This document shows, one piece after another, positions 1-12,800 of a stretch of 64,000 nt of DNA. How positions within the stretch are numbered: the first letter of the stretch is position 1; each line of letters starts with the position of its first letter. The DNA is from Sthenelais limicola. Its lineage: Eukaryota; Annelida; Polychaeta; Phyllodocida; Sigalionidae. The notes under the pieces were generated by a model. That model worked only from the letters and a program-made list of their open reading frames with translations, did not search any database and had not been told where the DNA came from. The DNA is taken from assembly GCA_942159475.1 (NCBI GenBank), contig OW804097.1:6725685-6789684 (forward strand), in the 5' to 3' direction. Made by a program: the position numbers and the translations under genes.

Positions 1-3000
1 TCTAGCTTTTCTTCTCTCCTGAATTTATTACCGACTGTACACTGTTTAAACTACGGAAATACTAAGAAAAGGGATAGGACTAGGTGCAGAGCCTAAAAAT
101 AATTGTCAAAATCGATCAATCTGGTAAGAAATGGACTACAAATCTTGCCTCAGAGATATGATGTCACAGGTCGTAATAAGTGGCCGATTGCGCGCACATG
201 GCTACCAGAAGGAAAATCATCTATAATTGATTTAAAATACACCATGGATTATAATATGATTCCATAAGATACCAAGAGCTATTAGTTATCTAACTCAGAC
301 AGCTTATTTTCCTCATATCATCCCAATATCTATAATTATATGGCTTTTCTGTCGCTACGCTCGACTGGGTGCTCGAACAGCTGTTCTGATGACAGCAACA
401 GGTGCGTGTGCATGTGCGTGAACAGGTTCCCGTGTTCATGTTTGAAGGTGGTAGTTGTACGAAAAGTGGCACCAAGTTACTGTTCTTTGAGATATGGACC
501 TAAGACTTCGCAGATCTATTGGTAAATAATGTTTCTATCATCATACGGATTTCCATTAACACAGTGCGGCTGGATCCTAGAATATATAACTCTGAATCCC
601 AGCTAAAGGAGCTACGACCTGATTCTTTCAGTGAAAAGCATTGTATTCAACTGCAACGGTGAGTAACATTAGGTGTACCCTGATTTACAAAGAGAAAATT
701 ATTTTAAAATGAAAAGTATCACGATTTTATCAAACTTGAAATGTTCTTGTAGGGCTTGATCGTCATATTGTTTATTTACCTTGCATTTAAACTCGAGTTC
801 TGACCTTCACAGTGCAAGCGTACTTTCAGTTGTGCCTGCGTGAATCACAAATGTATAACGTTGTGACGTGACGGTATTATTTGCGCTGTGTTTATAAGGC
901 CAAACAAAAAAAGATGTGTTTCATATGCTAGCAACATAATCGCTTGACAAAAAGAAATTGGTTACAATTTGATTCATCTTGAATTATTTCACTAGTGCTT
1001 GACGGTGGTTAATATAATAAATTGTGCAGACCACCTCTCCACTGCACAGTGCTATATAGATGCTAAACTAGGTCTTGCTAATCTACTGCTATTCTCTTAA
1101 CGTTTTTTTTATATTCTACATTCAGATATAAACAGAACATCACTTAGAAGCCAGTTTAATTTAATCTCCCTGGAAATATTGGAAACATTATGTCATTTTC
1201 ATACTCAACAATGCATGACATAATCCCAGCAAAACGAATCGTGACCTGATTTTGTCAGCAGAGAACTTCTCCCTCAACTGCAAGTGCAATGGTGAGTCCC
1301 CCGACATATAGCGTGATTTAAGTGAGAAATAGTTTAAAATGAAAAGTACCAAGATTTTATTAAACTTGAAATATTTCTGTAATGCATTTCAACCTGATAA
1401 TTATGGCGTTTTTAACAGCAATATACATTCTGTCAGCAACGATCCTATAGCTGTGTATCCATAGAATCGTTGGTGTCAGTGCGACGATGGAATTTGACTT
1501 GTGTTTAAGGCCAAAAAGATTTTTTCAATGCTTATATGGGTCATGCTAATTCCTGCTATTCTCGCAATGTTTGTTTATTCTTTACATTCAGATATACCCA
1601 GAACATCACTTGGAGATAGGTTTGATTGATATTTTTCTATTATCTGGGAAAATAGTGAAAACATACTGTTTGATTTCGAACTCAACAATGATGACATAAG
1701 TAGGCAACCCTCCACACCTGATTAGGCTAGGTGAGATTATTATTTTTATGTTTTTATATTATATAATGCTACCATAGTTTTAGCTTTCATATTGTTACAA
1801 CTAGTGTAACACAAAGGAGGTACAGGTAAAATGAACTAAAATTTTAGGGATGTATACTTATGACACAATAAGGTATAACAATATTATTCTCTCCTGCTGT
1901 CAGGGCGGGGGGGTTGGGTCTTATTTAGTAAATCAATGCTTGTATTTGAGAAGCTAATATCAAACTTTATTTCTAGCGTATAAAGTTGGATCTTCCAAAA
2001 TATAATTAGTTTATTTTCTCATGTTTCAGAATTTCGTGAATCTAAAATTTTATGAAGGAAAAGGAGGATCGTCATCTTTTTTCTTTCACAGCATTCTGTA
2101 TCGACTTTAGTTTGCTGTACAACACATTTGTGCAATAAATTGCAAAAGAACTCTACAAAGATATTATAATAAATTTGTCTGCTTACATCTGATACTTGAA
2201 AAGTCAAGAGTGTCTTGAGTGTCAAGAGGACAAATGCAGCATTTAAGGTACAACATTTATTCTCAGATCCGGGTTTGGTAGCTTGGAAAATGTGTGCATG
2301 TGAACTTGGATCTATCATACTGTAACAGGCGTTGTAACATAAAGAAGAGAAGATGGTAAATGTGGATTCCTAGTAGATGTTTATTTTAATAGAACTGAAA
2401 ATGATTGACAGACATAATACTTGCATCACCTTATGTAATAGGTATGTAATAAATACATTGACAATAAAAGATTGAAGATAAATGAGTGATGTCATAGTCA
2501 CATAACCTTAAGTAATAATTAGGTAATTAAGAATTAAATTGGACCAAAACTATAATGATGGGCATTACATTTATACAATAATTGATGATTTGAAATACGT
2601 ATGTCATGTTACTTAACATAATTTAGAGTGTACATTCAGATGCTTCTGACAAAGTTAAAAATAACAATAAGGCAGGTGTAAAATTCATATACATTAAAGC
2701 TGAACGATGACACTTTGTGGAAATGTTTTGACATGTTGGGCATTCGTAGCCTTGTCCATCTCCTGCAGTTTTAATGACTTAGCAGTGTCTAATGTACAGT
2801 ATCTAATGTATAGTGATTTAGAAATCATAACTATGCAATATTGCTTAATAGAATTAACCTTGAACAGTGTACGAATTCATGAGACACTAGAGATGTTATG
2901 AATAATGAACAATAGCATGTACTTATAATGACAGTTTTGTGACATAGTACGTAACACAATATGAATAATAATAATAATGATAATCAAAATATAAACAAAC

Positions 3001-4919
3001 ACAAGAGACCATGGAAATGTTACTAACTAAAGGTCTATATATGCCTGAATTTATTCGCCGATTAAACTTAAGAATGTTTTTCCTTTAGCTTTGATTATGT
3101 CCTTATTAGAAAGTTATTATCTGTAAATGACATGTAGCACATGTCCTAAAAGAAACAGACCCAGACAGGATATTCGTTCACAGCGAAATAGACAGGGTGT
3201 AGAAGAATGATTTAATTAGAAGAGTATGCTACAATGTGGTGTAACAGTGAACACTACTCTCGATGAGAGCTAGCTGAACAGTTGAGTCATTTAGGCACTG
3301 CTAGGTGATTATACTCAGGTGGCTTGATAGCGTATTAGGATGTATATTTAAACCAGTATTTATACCAGTATTTATACAATAAATACTAACATTTACTTGT
3401 CGTAGTTCCAACGTTTTATACCCATACGGAGACTGTTTCGAGGACAATTATGTATCTGTGCCTCTTGATATCCATTCTAGGCTAAACAGCCCAAAGAAAG
3501 AGTAAGTTCAGAAAGTAACAATAAATGTGTTGTTTATTCGAACATCTACCATGCGCTCTAGTTTTATTGTTCTTGTGTTGAAGTTTCAGCATTATTTTTA
3601 CATTTCATAGTAATATCTATACGTAGAAATAATAGATATAATACTGACTCTGTGGTTGCCAGCAGTACTATTCCAACATTATATCTGTAATACAATATTG
3701 ATATCCCAAGATATGGAGTGAGTGAGTGAGATTGGTTGCTTTACGCCCTTATCAACACTTTGAAGTGTTATATCAAGGGCGGCAGAGCTGAGAGGGAGGC
3801 AGTTTATGATCATACCCAGGAAATAGAGAAGGGATAAATATTTCATATTAATGTTAGTGCAAAATAAACTTTTTTTCTTCACCTGGCAATTTGGCCGCTG
3901 TATGCAGTGATAAACCATCTTGTACCCACCTGCAAATAACCCCAAAATTGCATATGAAACTGGGGGAAAAAGAATTCTTGAACATTGTCTGATAAGTCAT
4001 CAAGTCGACTTGTTGCATGATAATAGATATATCTCTTGCCATCTCCCTTAATATCATTGATTATCTAAATGTTCAATATACATCCTACTGTAGAATAGAC
4101 AAACCTCCCAGTATCAATCATAGAAAGAGATTAAGGCCAAACATTAAGAAGAAATATAACAAAAACGCATAACCTTTAACAGGTTACAATGTTTTCATTA
4201 GTTGTCTAGGTACCAAAGTTCTACTGATTTTCTTCATTTTTATCTTGATATACTTAACATTCGTTATACTATTTTAAGCAAGGTCATATAACAATATACA
4301 CTATGATCGAATATATTCTTCTTCACTTTGGTATTGGCTAATACATATATATTCGTCTTCACTATTTTTGTGACAAAAACGTCTATGTCTATTTCCCTCT
4401 CACCCCGCCCTCCTCTCTCTCATCCACCTGCATCATTTGGCAGTGGAAATTTGATAATTCCATGTAATATTGTGTAATCATTGGAGAGTTGACATGTTGA
4501 ATAACATCAATGCTAGTCAGAAAGTCTAAGTTTTCGACGATGTTAACAATGTCTTAATTCCCCAAGTAACAAAAACCTTGGATACTGAAGGTTTTACCAA
4601 ATGTAACCTTTTCATAAATCTGAAGATTACAGGGTGAGATTCTATCTTATCGCCTCCCTCAACATAATGAGAGATCATACTTCTTGTTAATAGCACTATA
4701 GCTGATTCTTTCCTTTCTGTATACAATGTAGTAATTATAGCAACTGTACTACTTGAATGACAGAAGCCTTTTCAGTTTGACCTTATTGTGAACACAGAGT
4801 TTTGTTCATTTTCCTAACATAATCCTATTGTTTTGGAGTAGAATTTCTCCCCAAGGTTTAATATCAATATCCACTGAGACAGAGTTAAACCAAACGGCCA
4901 TGCGATGAAAGTCCTTGTT
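1..4919. other. AT-rich non-coding region
   Basis: No convincing coding exon was found here on either strand. The open frames are short, AT-rich and resemble no known family. The stretch holds the duplicated block at 560-1695 and a GAGTGAGTGAG-type dispersed repeat around 3715-3790, whose TTTACGCCC core recalls repeats common in marine invertebrates. A pyrimidine-rich patch lies near 4395-4430. Regulatory elements cannot be excluded. Confidence 0.5.
560..1695. repeat. Diverged tandem duplication, two copies
   Basis: Two related blocks follow each other. The block around 590-780 resembles 1225-1400; both carry a short stretch between an acceptor-like TTTCAG or TTGTCAG and a donor-like GGTGAGT, followed by a shared TTTAAAATGAAAAGTA segment at 703 and 1333. 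The block at 1065-1215 resembles 1545-1695, sharing ACATTCAGATATA and GAACATCACTT. The first copy is longer by roughly 160 bases. Identity is moderate, so the duplication is old. Confidence 0.6.
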
Positions 4920-5129
4920 TTAAATTTGCCATGCAGCAAGGTGAAGGATCCTCAGATCCTGATTGGCTGTTGGACTTTCCAACTGCACTCTGCCTTTATG
5001 CATCATTTTTACCACTCTTGAGAAGGCCGAACCATGGATGGGCTGGCCACTTGGTGTTACTGTCAGTATAAGTCCTTTGGCCTTTCTCCTTCCTTGCCTT
5101 TCGGAGCAGCTATGTCCCTTAGACCTAGG
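4920..5129 (-). CDS. Candidate terminal exon, unknown protein
   Basis: On the minus strand a good acceptor (T-rich tract ending TTTCAG) at 5130-5132 precedes an open frame of 69 codons ending in TAA at 4920-4922. The peptide is basic near its start (SERQGRRKAKG) and ends LHLAAWQI. It resembles no family I recognise. The candidate upstream exon at 6388-6600 lies 1.3 kb away on the same strand. The short length and the absence of a recognisable domain leave this uncertain; it may be untranslated sequence. Confidence 0.25.
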   Translation of the reverse strand, partial: PRSKGHSCSERQGRRKAKGLILTVTPSGQPIHGSAFSRVVKMMHKGRVQLESPTANQDLRILHLAAWQI

Positions 5130-6387
5130 CTGAAATTGGAAAAATCATAATAGTTATCTATAGAGAATGTACCATGTACCGGTATACTGGGCTCGAGCTA
5201 GGATTTATTTTTTAGAAATATTATCGCCACTCTGACTTTCTTTTCACCACAAAAAAAACCACATCAATAAAGGCATATTTAGGCCAGATTTTCCCTTGTT
5301 AAACTTGTTAAAATAAAGATTTTAGTTGCCTGAGTAAGAAGTATGTCGTTGGTTTTCAACAAATAATAAGAAATGCTAGTAGAAATTTTAACTGTGGCTG
5401 AGACTGACCAATAAGATTGTGGAATAGGAGACATCGATATACAAATTTTAAGTAGTTTAATATTGTACATGGGCATAATTGATATGAAGAAATTAATAGA
5501 ATATACACATCTGATCGTTTTTCTCACAAGAAATATTTATTTGACAGTTGAGGGAGTGGATAGGTAGGGGTCCGGGGGTATGCTCCCCCGGGAAAATGTG
5601 GACTAAAATGAGTGCTGTTTGAGTGCATTCTACCGATTTTCACATGTAAAATTAGTAACTAAATTATTGACATTTAACTTAACTTATTGCAATATTCTTT
5701 TCTTTTCGGTTTTAATTAGACCTTGTCAGAAAGAATACCCCCCCCTTAAATCTTTGTGCGAAATTTCATGACCCCCCTAACCAATGTAGTGTTCTGGGCA
5801 AAAAGGGAGGCCCCCCTCTTCAGAGTCAGTACAAAAAAGGCCCCGCCCCCCCCCCCCCCCCGCCGAAATTTCTTCTCCGCCCCCCCCCCCCCCTCAAATT
5901 ATTAATCAAACTTAACTCAAGATGTTATTATCTAAGGGAACCCAGTTTAGGGATGTTTGTTTTCTATCGTTTTTGAATTTCAAAATTATTTCCATCCAAT
6001 GTCAACCACAAAAGTTTTTGCCTTGGCCTTAGACTTGCACTCATGTCGATAGGAAGTGGTGACAGTGTGACTGACTGAGTGCACCTGCACTGGCACTGCG
6101 CGGTCCGCGGTCATAACTTTCACCTATAGATTTGAATAATTATGTAGACTTAAATTATAAAACGTATTCTAAGCTGAGGAAACCCCATTCATTGGCATGT
6201 ACATTCTTTCATTTGTCTTTCTCAAAGCTATTTTCCCCTAAGTTCAGCTAGTTTTGCAAAAGGACACGGGGCTAGTGACAGTAGGCCAACTGTGTTAGCA
6301 TTTTATCCTATGATGACAGCTCCCGCATTGCACATGATTTGCATATGATTTAGGTCTGGAAAGTGATAGAAAATGAAAAAGACTTAC
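5130..6387. other. Non-coding stretch with poly-C runs
   Basis: No gene seen. It contains long C homopolymers at about 5835-5895 and a T/A-rich background. It could be the intron of the candidate gene formed by 4920-5129 and 6388-6600. Confidence 0.4.
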
Positions 6388-6600
6388 CTGAAAATGGTCG
6401 ATTGTCTGTTCCTTTTCATCACAATGGCATAAAAGTAGTGATAAAACCCATACTAGCTCTTATTATAACAGGAGAGCGTCTTTCATGAATCCCATTACCG
6501 TCGCACAGTGTTGACTTTGACTTGTGTATGTCGTCTGCTTTTCTCGCGCGGGAGTCTCACAGAAATGAGGTTCTTGTCCATTGCCATGGTGACGGCATTT
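6388..6600 (-). other. Candidate 5' exon with short ORF
   Basis: The minus strand shows a CpG-richer patch in otherwise AT-rich DNA. It has an ATG in good context (GTCACCATGG) at 6587, a 30-codon ORF ending at 6495, and a consensus donor (TTTTCAG/GTAAGT) at 6387. A second weaker donor (GACG/GTAATG) overlaps the ORF stop. This looks like the promoter-proximal exon of a gene running to the left, possibly joined to 4920-5129. The product is not recognised. Confidence 0.25.
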
Positions 6601-6715
6601 AAAAAGATATATTTTCTAATTTTTTCCTCATTTCTATAGTTTATTTTTGTGAAAACATAATTTACATTATTTAGAAATTAAAAGAAATAGAGCGGAAAAA
6701 ACGATGTCACGTGTT

Positions 6716-6856
6716 TAACATGCCTTGAGGCATGGCGCGTCTTTTCCACGGACTTGCCTTAAGGCAAGGCGTGGCCTGGCCTGGCCTTGCCTCAAGGCAA
6801 GGCGCGGCCAGGCCTGGCCATGCCTCAAGGCAAGGCGCGTCCTTAATGGGTTAACT
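6716..6856. repeat. GC-rich palindrome cluster between TTAA sites
   Basis: A GC-rich island of about 140 bases contains repeated self-complementary words: TGCCTTGAGGCA, TTGCCTTAAGGCAA, TTGCCTCAAGGCAA and GGCCTGGCC/GGCCAGGCC. It is bounded by TTAA at about 6716 and 6853. TTAA is the piggyBac target, so this may be a small non-autonomous element. The outer ends do not form clear terminal inverted repeats. Confidence 0.4.
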
Positions 6857-8149
6857 GATGACAGCAACATACTTAACTAGGAATTATTCAAAACAGCTTT
6901 TTAAACATATGAATAATGATTAGATAGCTAAATATCACACAGATGGCCGATTCCTATACATCTTAAATATATGTCCACACCATAGAAGTGCATGTATAAT
7001 CCTAAATCGTTCTCATTCCTGTTGACAATGTCCAAGAAATCTCAGAAATACCAACCCTATCACTTCATGTGGTGGTCGACATGACTCCCAGAAATTAACC
7101 TGGAGTCTTGATACATGTTGTAACAGTTTGCATGTGGCTCCTAGATGTTCCTTACCAGCCATACCGGGTATGCCCAAATGTACCGGGTATGCCCACCATA
7201 TCATTTGCATTCATATCGCCATAATATATTGTTTTAGAAAAATGGCCTTTGGGGTATATATAAAGATACATACTGGGATTACATGTACAGAAATTTAGGA
7301 CTATAGTACCAGTGGAACTGGGTCTCCATTGTAATAAGAGTACAGGGCATACCCGGTATGAAATAGTATAAAATCTCCAGTTTGGTAAACAATGAACCAT
7401 GGCACTGTTAATGTCTGCATTAGTGGCTAAATTGTATCAAGATTGCATTAGTCATATATCAAAGTGTATTTTAGTTTAAATCATATGCCACGGATATATT
7501 CACAGCCAGTATACTAGAATCCATGTTTGATACCGGGCATACCCTACTGACTTCTGAAAATTGGAGATTTGAGTATACTCCTGGCATACAGAGATGAAGG
7601 GTAGTAGAAGGCTATAATGTTACCAAGCTATCAGAAACATGCACAAATACTGGAACCTGGCGAAATTCGATGCCTTAAATGTTTACTTATGTTCAGGCGG
7701 GAAGTATAATTGGGGAAAATAGTGAATTCTGAGGTGTTTTTTCATAATTTTAACGTTTTTAGTAATTTATTTGATTGAAATCCTACAAATATATACATAA
7801 TTATATACATTTTTGTAAAGCTGAGGATGTCCTCTTTCCAATGGTACTAAGATAATTAGGATTGATTCATTTGTTCACGATACCCATACAGTATAATGCG
7901 CAAAGGTCCGGAATTTTGCAATTGTACAATCTAAAAAAATTTGACCCATATATACCTATCACACATATCAACCATGTATATTCATTAAGATCTCATAACC
8001 ATCTCATTGAAATTAGAACTAGTCATAGCTACTCCTAGTCAATCCATTATAACTAAAAGTAAACTCACTCTTATTATATTGTAGTCATATCATTGTAGCA
8101 AAAGTAAATTTCTTCATAGTCAAACTGTAACAAAAAGTAAAGTTCAAGC
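6857..8149. other. Non-coding stretch with repeated TACCGGGTATGCCC
   Basis: No exon was recognised. The word TACCGGGTATGCCC occurs at 7162 and 7181, in the reverse orientation at 7345-7358, and as a variant at 7530. The rest is AT-rich. Confidence 0.4.
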
Positions 8150-8273
8150 AAGAATTCGGGCACCCAACGGAAGACCTAACTAAACAATGGTTTACTTAGA
8201 ATGTTGGACAACCTTACTGTATATCATCTTCAGCAATAAAAGAATCCTTGAATTGAATTGAATTGAATTGAAT
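8150..8273 (+). repeat. LINE/SINE 3' end with GAATT tail
   Basis: The stretch ends CAATAAAAGAATCCTTG followed by tandem GAATT units. The reverse complement of 35905-36075 shows the same order: GAAGACCTA, TTTAGAATG.TGGAC.ACCT, CAATAAAGAATTCTTG, then tandem GAATT. A shared unique part with a pentanucleotide tail is typical of the 3' end of a non-LTR retroelement or its SINE partner. No coding part is attached. Confidence 0.55.
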
Positions 8274-8859
8274 CACTGCCCCTCCAAACTTATGGTCCTT
8301 CGTACCACTCTTCGAACCTTGTACCACAAGTGATTAATATTGATACTAGAAAACTAATTGCGATGCATGTTAAGATCAATAACGATCAAGTCTAGGAGAT
8401 ATTCAAAACTTATCATGAACAAGAATAATTATTTTCATATCACGATGGGTGTTGTACACACCACTATAGAGTGAACTCATGATATAAAGTTTAGATTTAT
8501 ATGTGTAATGCATGTATATGATGGGGAAATTCCTGATGAAGTCTTGTCATTTGTGACGTCATGCTTTAAAGTATCAGCCAAAGGAAACGTTGCTTACATC
8601 TTGCTATGGCAAGAACCAAAGGCAAAGCAAGTCCAAAATGAGAACGACAGAAAGTAAATACAGAGTTTTGGATATTTACTGCAGATTATATCATCATGAT
8701 ATAAAAAGAGTTTTCCAAACATTTTTCATATTTTATTTATGCAGTTTAACACAATACACACATGTAATGATTCATTGATGTCCATTCTGACATATTCCTT
8801 ATTCTGGACAGATTCAAAGTAATTAGCAGTTTAATAGAACATGTACTTTATCATGAACC

Positions 8860-9831
8860 TTATTCATCCCATGTAACAAGTCCAGTATTTCTATTGACAT
8901 ACCTATCAAACAGAGTCACCCATTTTTCTTTCCTTCCTTCAATAACCTGAGAAATGAACATTTCCTCACCGGGACGTCTTTTTTCGGACAACTTTGACCT
9001 CAATACAGAAAAAGCTCTGTCAACTTGTTGCAAAATCTCTTCACGAGAATCGAATTTGCTCTGCCCTTCTACAAACTGCTTATGGTTGATCAATCCTGAT
9101 TCTAACTTGTTCAAATCAAAGACACTGTTCATATACAATTTTGTGTAATCTCCGGCAATATCTCTGAGATATTGCATAATACTTTCGTTATTGGTTTTCA
9201 TTTCATCCAGCACATCTCTCCCAATGATCACAACATGCTCTATTGGGATTTTTTTTTTTTCTAGTGATTTCATAGCTTCAGACCTCACCGAACGGTCAAC
9301 CCAGACAGCCGTCAACAAACCATCACGGAACATGTCATTTACATCATTTAAATATTCTTCTTTTATTGACCTGTTCTTCTTCATCACTTTTCGCATATGT
9401 AAGGAGGTTGAGTTAAAACGCTTATTCAATTCCTGAATATCACGGTTTCCAATCTGAAAGATTTGGGGTTGCCCCTTTCCTTCCAATACTGCCTCGAATG
9501 CTTCTTTCAGCTCAGATTTCACATCTCTCACATAGTCCCTCTCTGGTGGAAACACCTGTATCGCCTGATTCATGTTTCCCATCTGTGATATGGCAGAGAC
9601 AATAATATCTTTTGCACACTTTTTGACTTTTGCATACTTGAAATCTGCATCAACCCTTACGACCCTTCTGTCAAGATCCTTGAAGATTATGTCTTTGACA
9701 GGCTGAATTTGGGTATCAGCGCTCTTCCACACTTCGTCCAAGTACTGGTTCATTGACTTGTGCTCGTGTATTCTGTTTATGGCTGTAAGGCAAATGATGG
9801 TCCGAGATAACACCTCTTCTCCTAGAATACT
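8860..9831 (-). CDS. GTPase last exon: G4/G5 and helical tail
   Basis: Acceptor TTACAG at 9832-9837, then 323 codons to the stop at 8860. It opens with SILGEEVLSRTIICLTAIN, matching the AIG1 segment that leads into the base-recognition motif. A predicted G5 region (RRVVRVDADF) follows, then about 250 charged, probably helical residues with no membrane segment. Phase 0 agrees with the previous exon. The length and lack of stops in AT-rich DNA argue for selection on the protein. Confidence 0.85.
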   Translation of the reverse strand, partial: SILGEEVLSRTIICLTAINRIHEHKSMNQYLDEVWKSADTQIQPVKDIIFKDLDRRVVRVDADFKYAKVKKCAKDIIVSAISQMGNMNQAIQVFPPERDYVRDVKSELKEAFEAVLEGKGQPQIFQIGNRDIQELNKRFNSTSLHMRKVMKKNRSIKEEYLNDVNDMFRDGLLTAVWVDRSVRSEAMKSLEKKKIPIEHVVIIGRDVLDEMKTNNESIMQYLRDIAGDYTKLYMNSVFDLNKLESGLINHKQFVEGQSKFDSREEILQQVDRAFSVLRSKLSEKRRPGEEMFISQVIEGRKEKWVTLFDRYVNRNTGLVTWDE

Positions 9832-12800
9832 CTGTAATGATTGAGATAAGATTCTCATTAAATACATTGTAGTTTGAATTAATCATCTGGTCTCTTCAGC
9901 ATAATACATAATATTCACATAGTTCAAGTTTAGGCAGACAGGGTCAAAATCGGTTTGTAAAAGAGATTCATAGAGATTGACTGGTATTCAAAACATTGGT
10001 CAGTATCATACCATTGATGAAGAAAAGAAATCCAGGACTTCATGTAAAGTAGATATTTGACTTCATGTTGACTCTCTAATGAAACAATGACTTTTAGAAA
10101 CCACAATAAATATATATTGAGGGTACATGTTGAATTGGGGGCAACTAATGATTAGATTTGATGAAATTGATATAATGACATGTTCAAGGATCACTCACCT
10201 GTAACAGTTGTAGCTGGCTAAATGCCTTTTTGTCCATGAGGCTTTCACTGACAACGCACACAAACACAGGCATGCGCCCTGAACATGTGACGATTATCTG
10301 TAATTAATGGTTTATGTATTACTATATTAATACATATTATATATATATGAATAATATTACTAAATGAATTATGGCATATCAAATACAATTGATCATAAAA
10401 TTCTTTTTCTTTTCAATATCATTGTGTTGGGAGAGCGACATAAGAAATTCATTTTCTGGTATCTGTGAATGTGACCGTATTAACAGTGTGCTATCATATT
10501 TCCGTATTATATGTATAGGCTATTATTTTATAAGGAGAATTATCTGAAAAGGTGAACGTTCATTCGTACATTACAAATTTAAATAATTCATGATCACAAT
10601 ATATCAGATGAATCGGTATTCCATGATGCATCTTTCAGATCTACCTTAATCAACTCAAAGACGACCTGATCTCTTGCGGCATCAGTAACTGGGAATGTAG
10701 GCGTGTCGAATACGGTCAGTGTCGGGCCTGCATTCTTTACACAACCTCTCTGAACCTGTTTGGTGGCTATTTCCTTCCCTGCACTGACTTTAAACACATC
10801 TGAACCCAACAGCAGGTTTGCTGTTTGACTTTTACCGGAACCAGAAGCTCCAATCACAATTATATCTATATCAAATGCGGTGCACCCACCAGCACGATCT
10901 TTGAATTGTGCAGTTGTATAATTTTCTTTCATGGTAGCACAATATCCCTGTGATTGCTTATCATGCTGCAATTCAGTCATTGGCCCGTCTTGTGATCTAA
11001 GCCATGTCCATTCCATATAGTTAAGAATCTTGTAAGTATGTGGATTGAATATCTGAAAATGTAATGATATAAAAGTTTAATTTAACATTTAATATAAGAA
11101 TATTTAAATTTGTGTCTGTTTCTAATGAAACCAGGGGCCTGTTTGGAAAACAAGTCCTTACTTACTTGGCATAATATTCTCCTTCCTCAGCTACCTTTCC
11201 TTAATACTTGGCTGGGAAGGTACTTTTAGGGAATGAATTTGATCTATACGGACTATGTTAAAATCTTGTCCTGCAGTAGGTATTTCCTACACAACCAAGG
11301 ACAATGGCTTAGCAAGAACATTTTATTTCTCATGCAACAGGCTCCAGGTCCATTGATGTGATGACTAGTGCGATGCGACAGGAATGTATCTCAGTAAACA
11401 ATTGCATATTAGACTGTGCTTATTCAGAAAGGATTTGGAATCATTGCCTAATTTATATATTGTATTCCATCTGACACATGTCTAATCGTTATCAATTCCA
11501 ATATCGCCTTTTTCAATATACAGTGATTTAAAAGGATTTAGAATATGCACATGAAATGTGCAATGAATTAAGAAGGAGCAATAAAAACATCATTGTACAC
11601 ATGCGATTAAAGTTTTAAGTTATTTTTCCTTTAACATAAAACGGTGTTATTAATTGAATATGTATAAACGTTATTCCTAAGATGTTTTCACAAAACCCAT
11701 CTCCCTGGATAATTCCGGCAGTGATTTGTTAAATGTTTCTGCCTGTCAAAGACATCAACAGTATATAATAATAAGATCCATACTTGCTGCGATGTAATGT
11801 GGGTCGCAGCATCTCGTAACGTGTTGCACTGGCAATCATTGCTGGTGTTGAACTCGTGTCGTGTTCCTGCACAGGAGCTGCTGAAATCTGTCAGGATCTC
11901 AGCAGCTTCTGTTACCTCATCCGCCATGCATTTGGAGACAAAATCTTGCAATGATTCACATCCAGTTATTATGAGATTACTTAGCTTATTCTCAAATGTT
12001 TCTACTGCAGTTCTTCCTGTGGGGTCTGTGAAGAGTTGAGAGTTTCCAGTTGTAGGATGAAGGCCTTCCAGAAGAGCCTTCATCATGTCATGGGCCAGCC
12101 ATACATCTTTGTAGTCGGCGCTAAATGCGGGAGCAGAGGGATCGTTGAATTCAACACTCTGTAGTTGTTTTGATATATACTCAGGGTCATTAGGCGGGAC
12201 GCCTACTGCGACTGCTATATCATTGCCGGCATCATTGTCAAGGGAAGGGCCACGGTTGCTGGAAGAAATAACTCTTGTATCATTTAAACATACTTAGATC
12301 AGTTATAAGGATCTTTTTAGAGTTAAGTAGCATAAAGATTTTTCATTTCCAGCCAATATAAGAATACAGTTACCTTTGCTATAAAACCAGGAATTGGCCC
12401 ATGCATGTATAGGAATCTATATACTAATACGGGAACGCAAAAACGTACGTTGAATATTGATCTCCACCCAAACCGCTGGCCAGATCTCCAATATATTTCA
12501 CGTCCACATTGCCGAAAAATAGTGCGGAGCCATTCCGCTATGTTTCATTACTAAATTAGGGTTGTATATGGGTTAGAAATGGGTTTACATCAAGCACCCC
12601 CATCCAAGGCCCCCAGCGCTGCCTGAAAACAAACCTATCAAATCATGACATTATGGACTGGTACCACGGCATGTCGTTGCTTCACTCCGGACGGTAGTTG
12701 ATATATTTTCATAGAAAGGAACATCATCAGAGTTAGTGAAATTAGTGGATAAACTATTGTTTGTGATGGTTTTTGAAGTCAAAATTGTCTGTCTCTGTCT

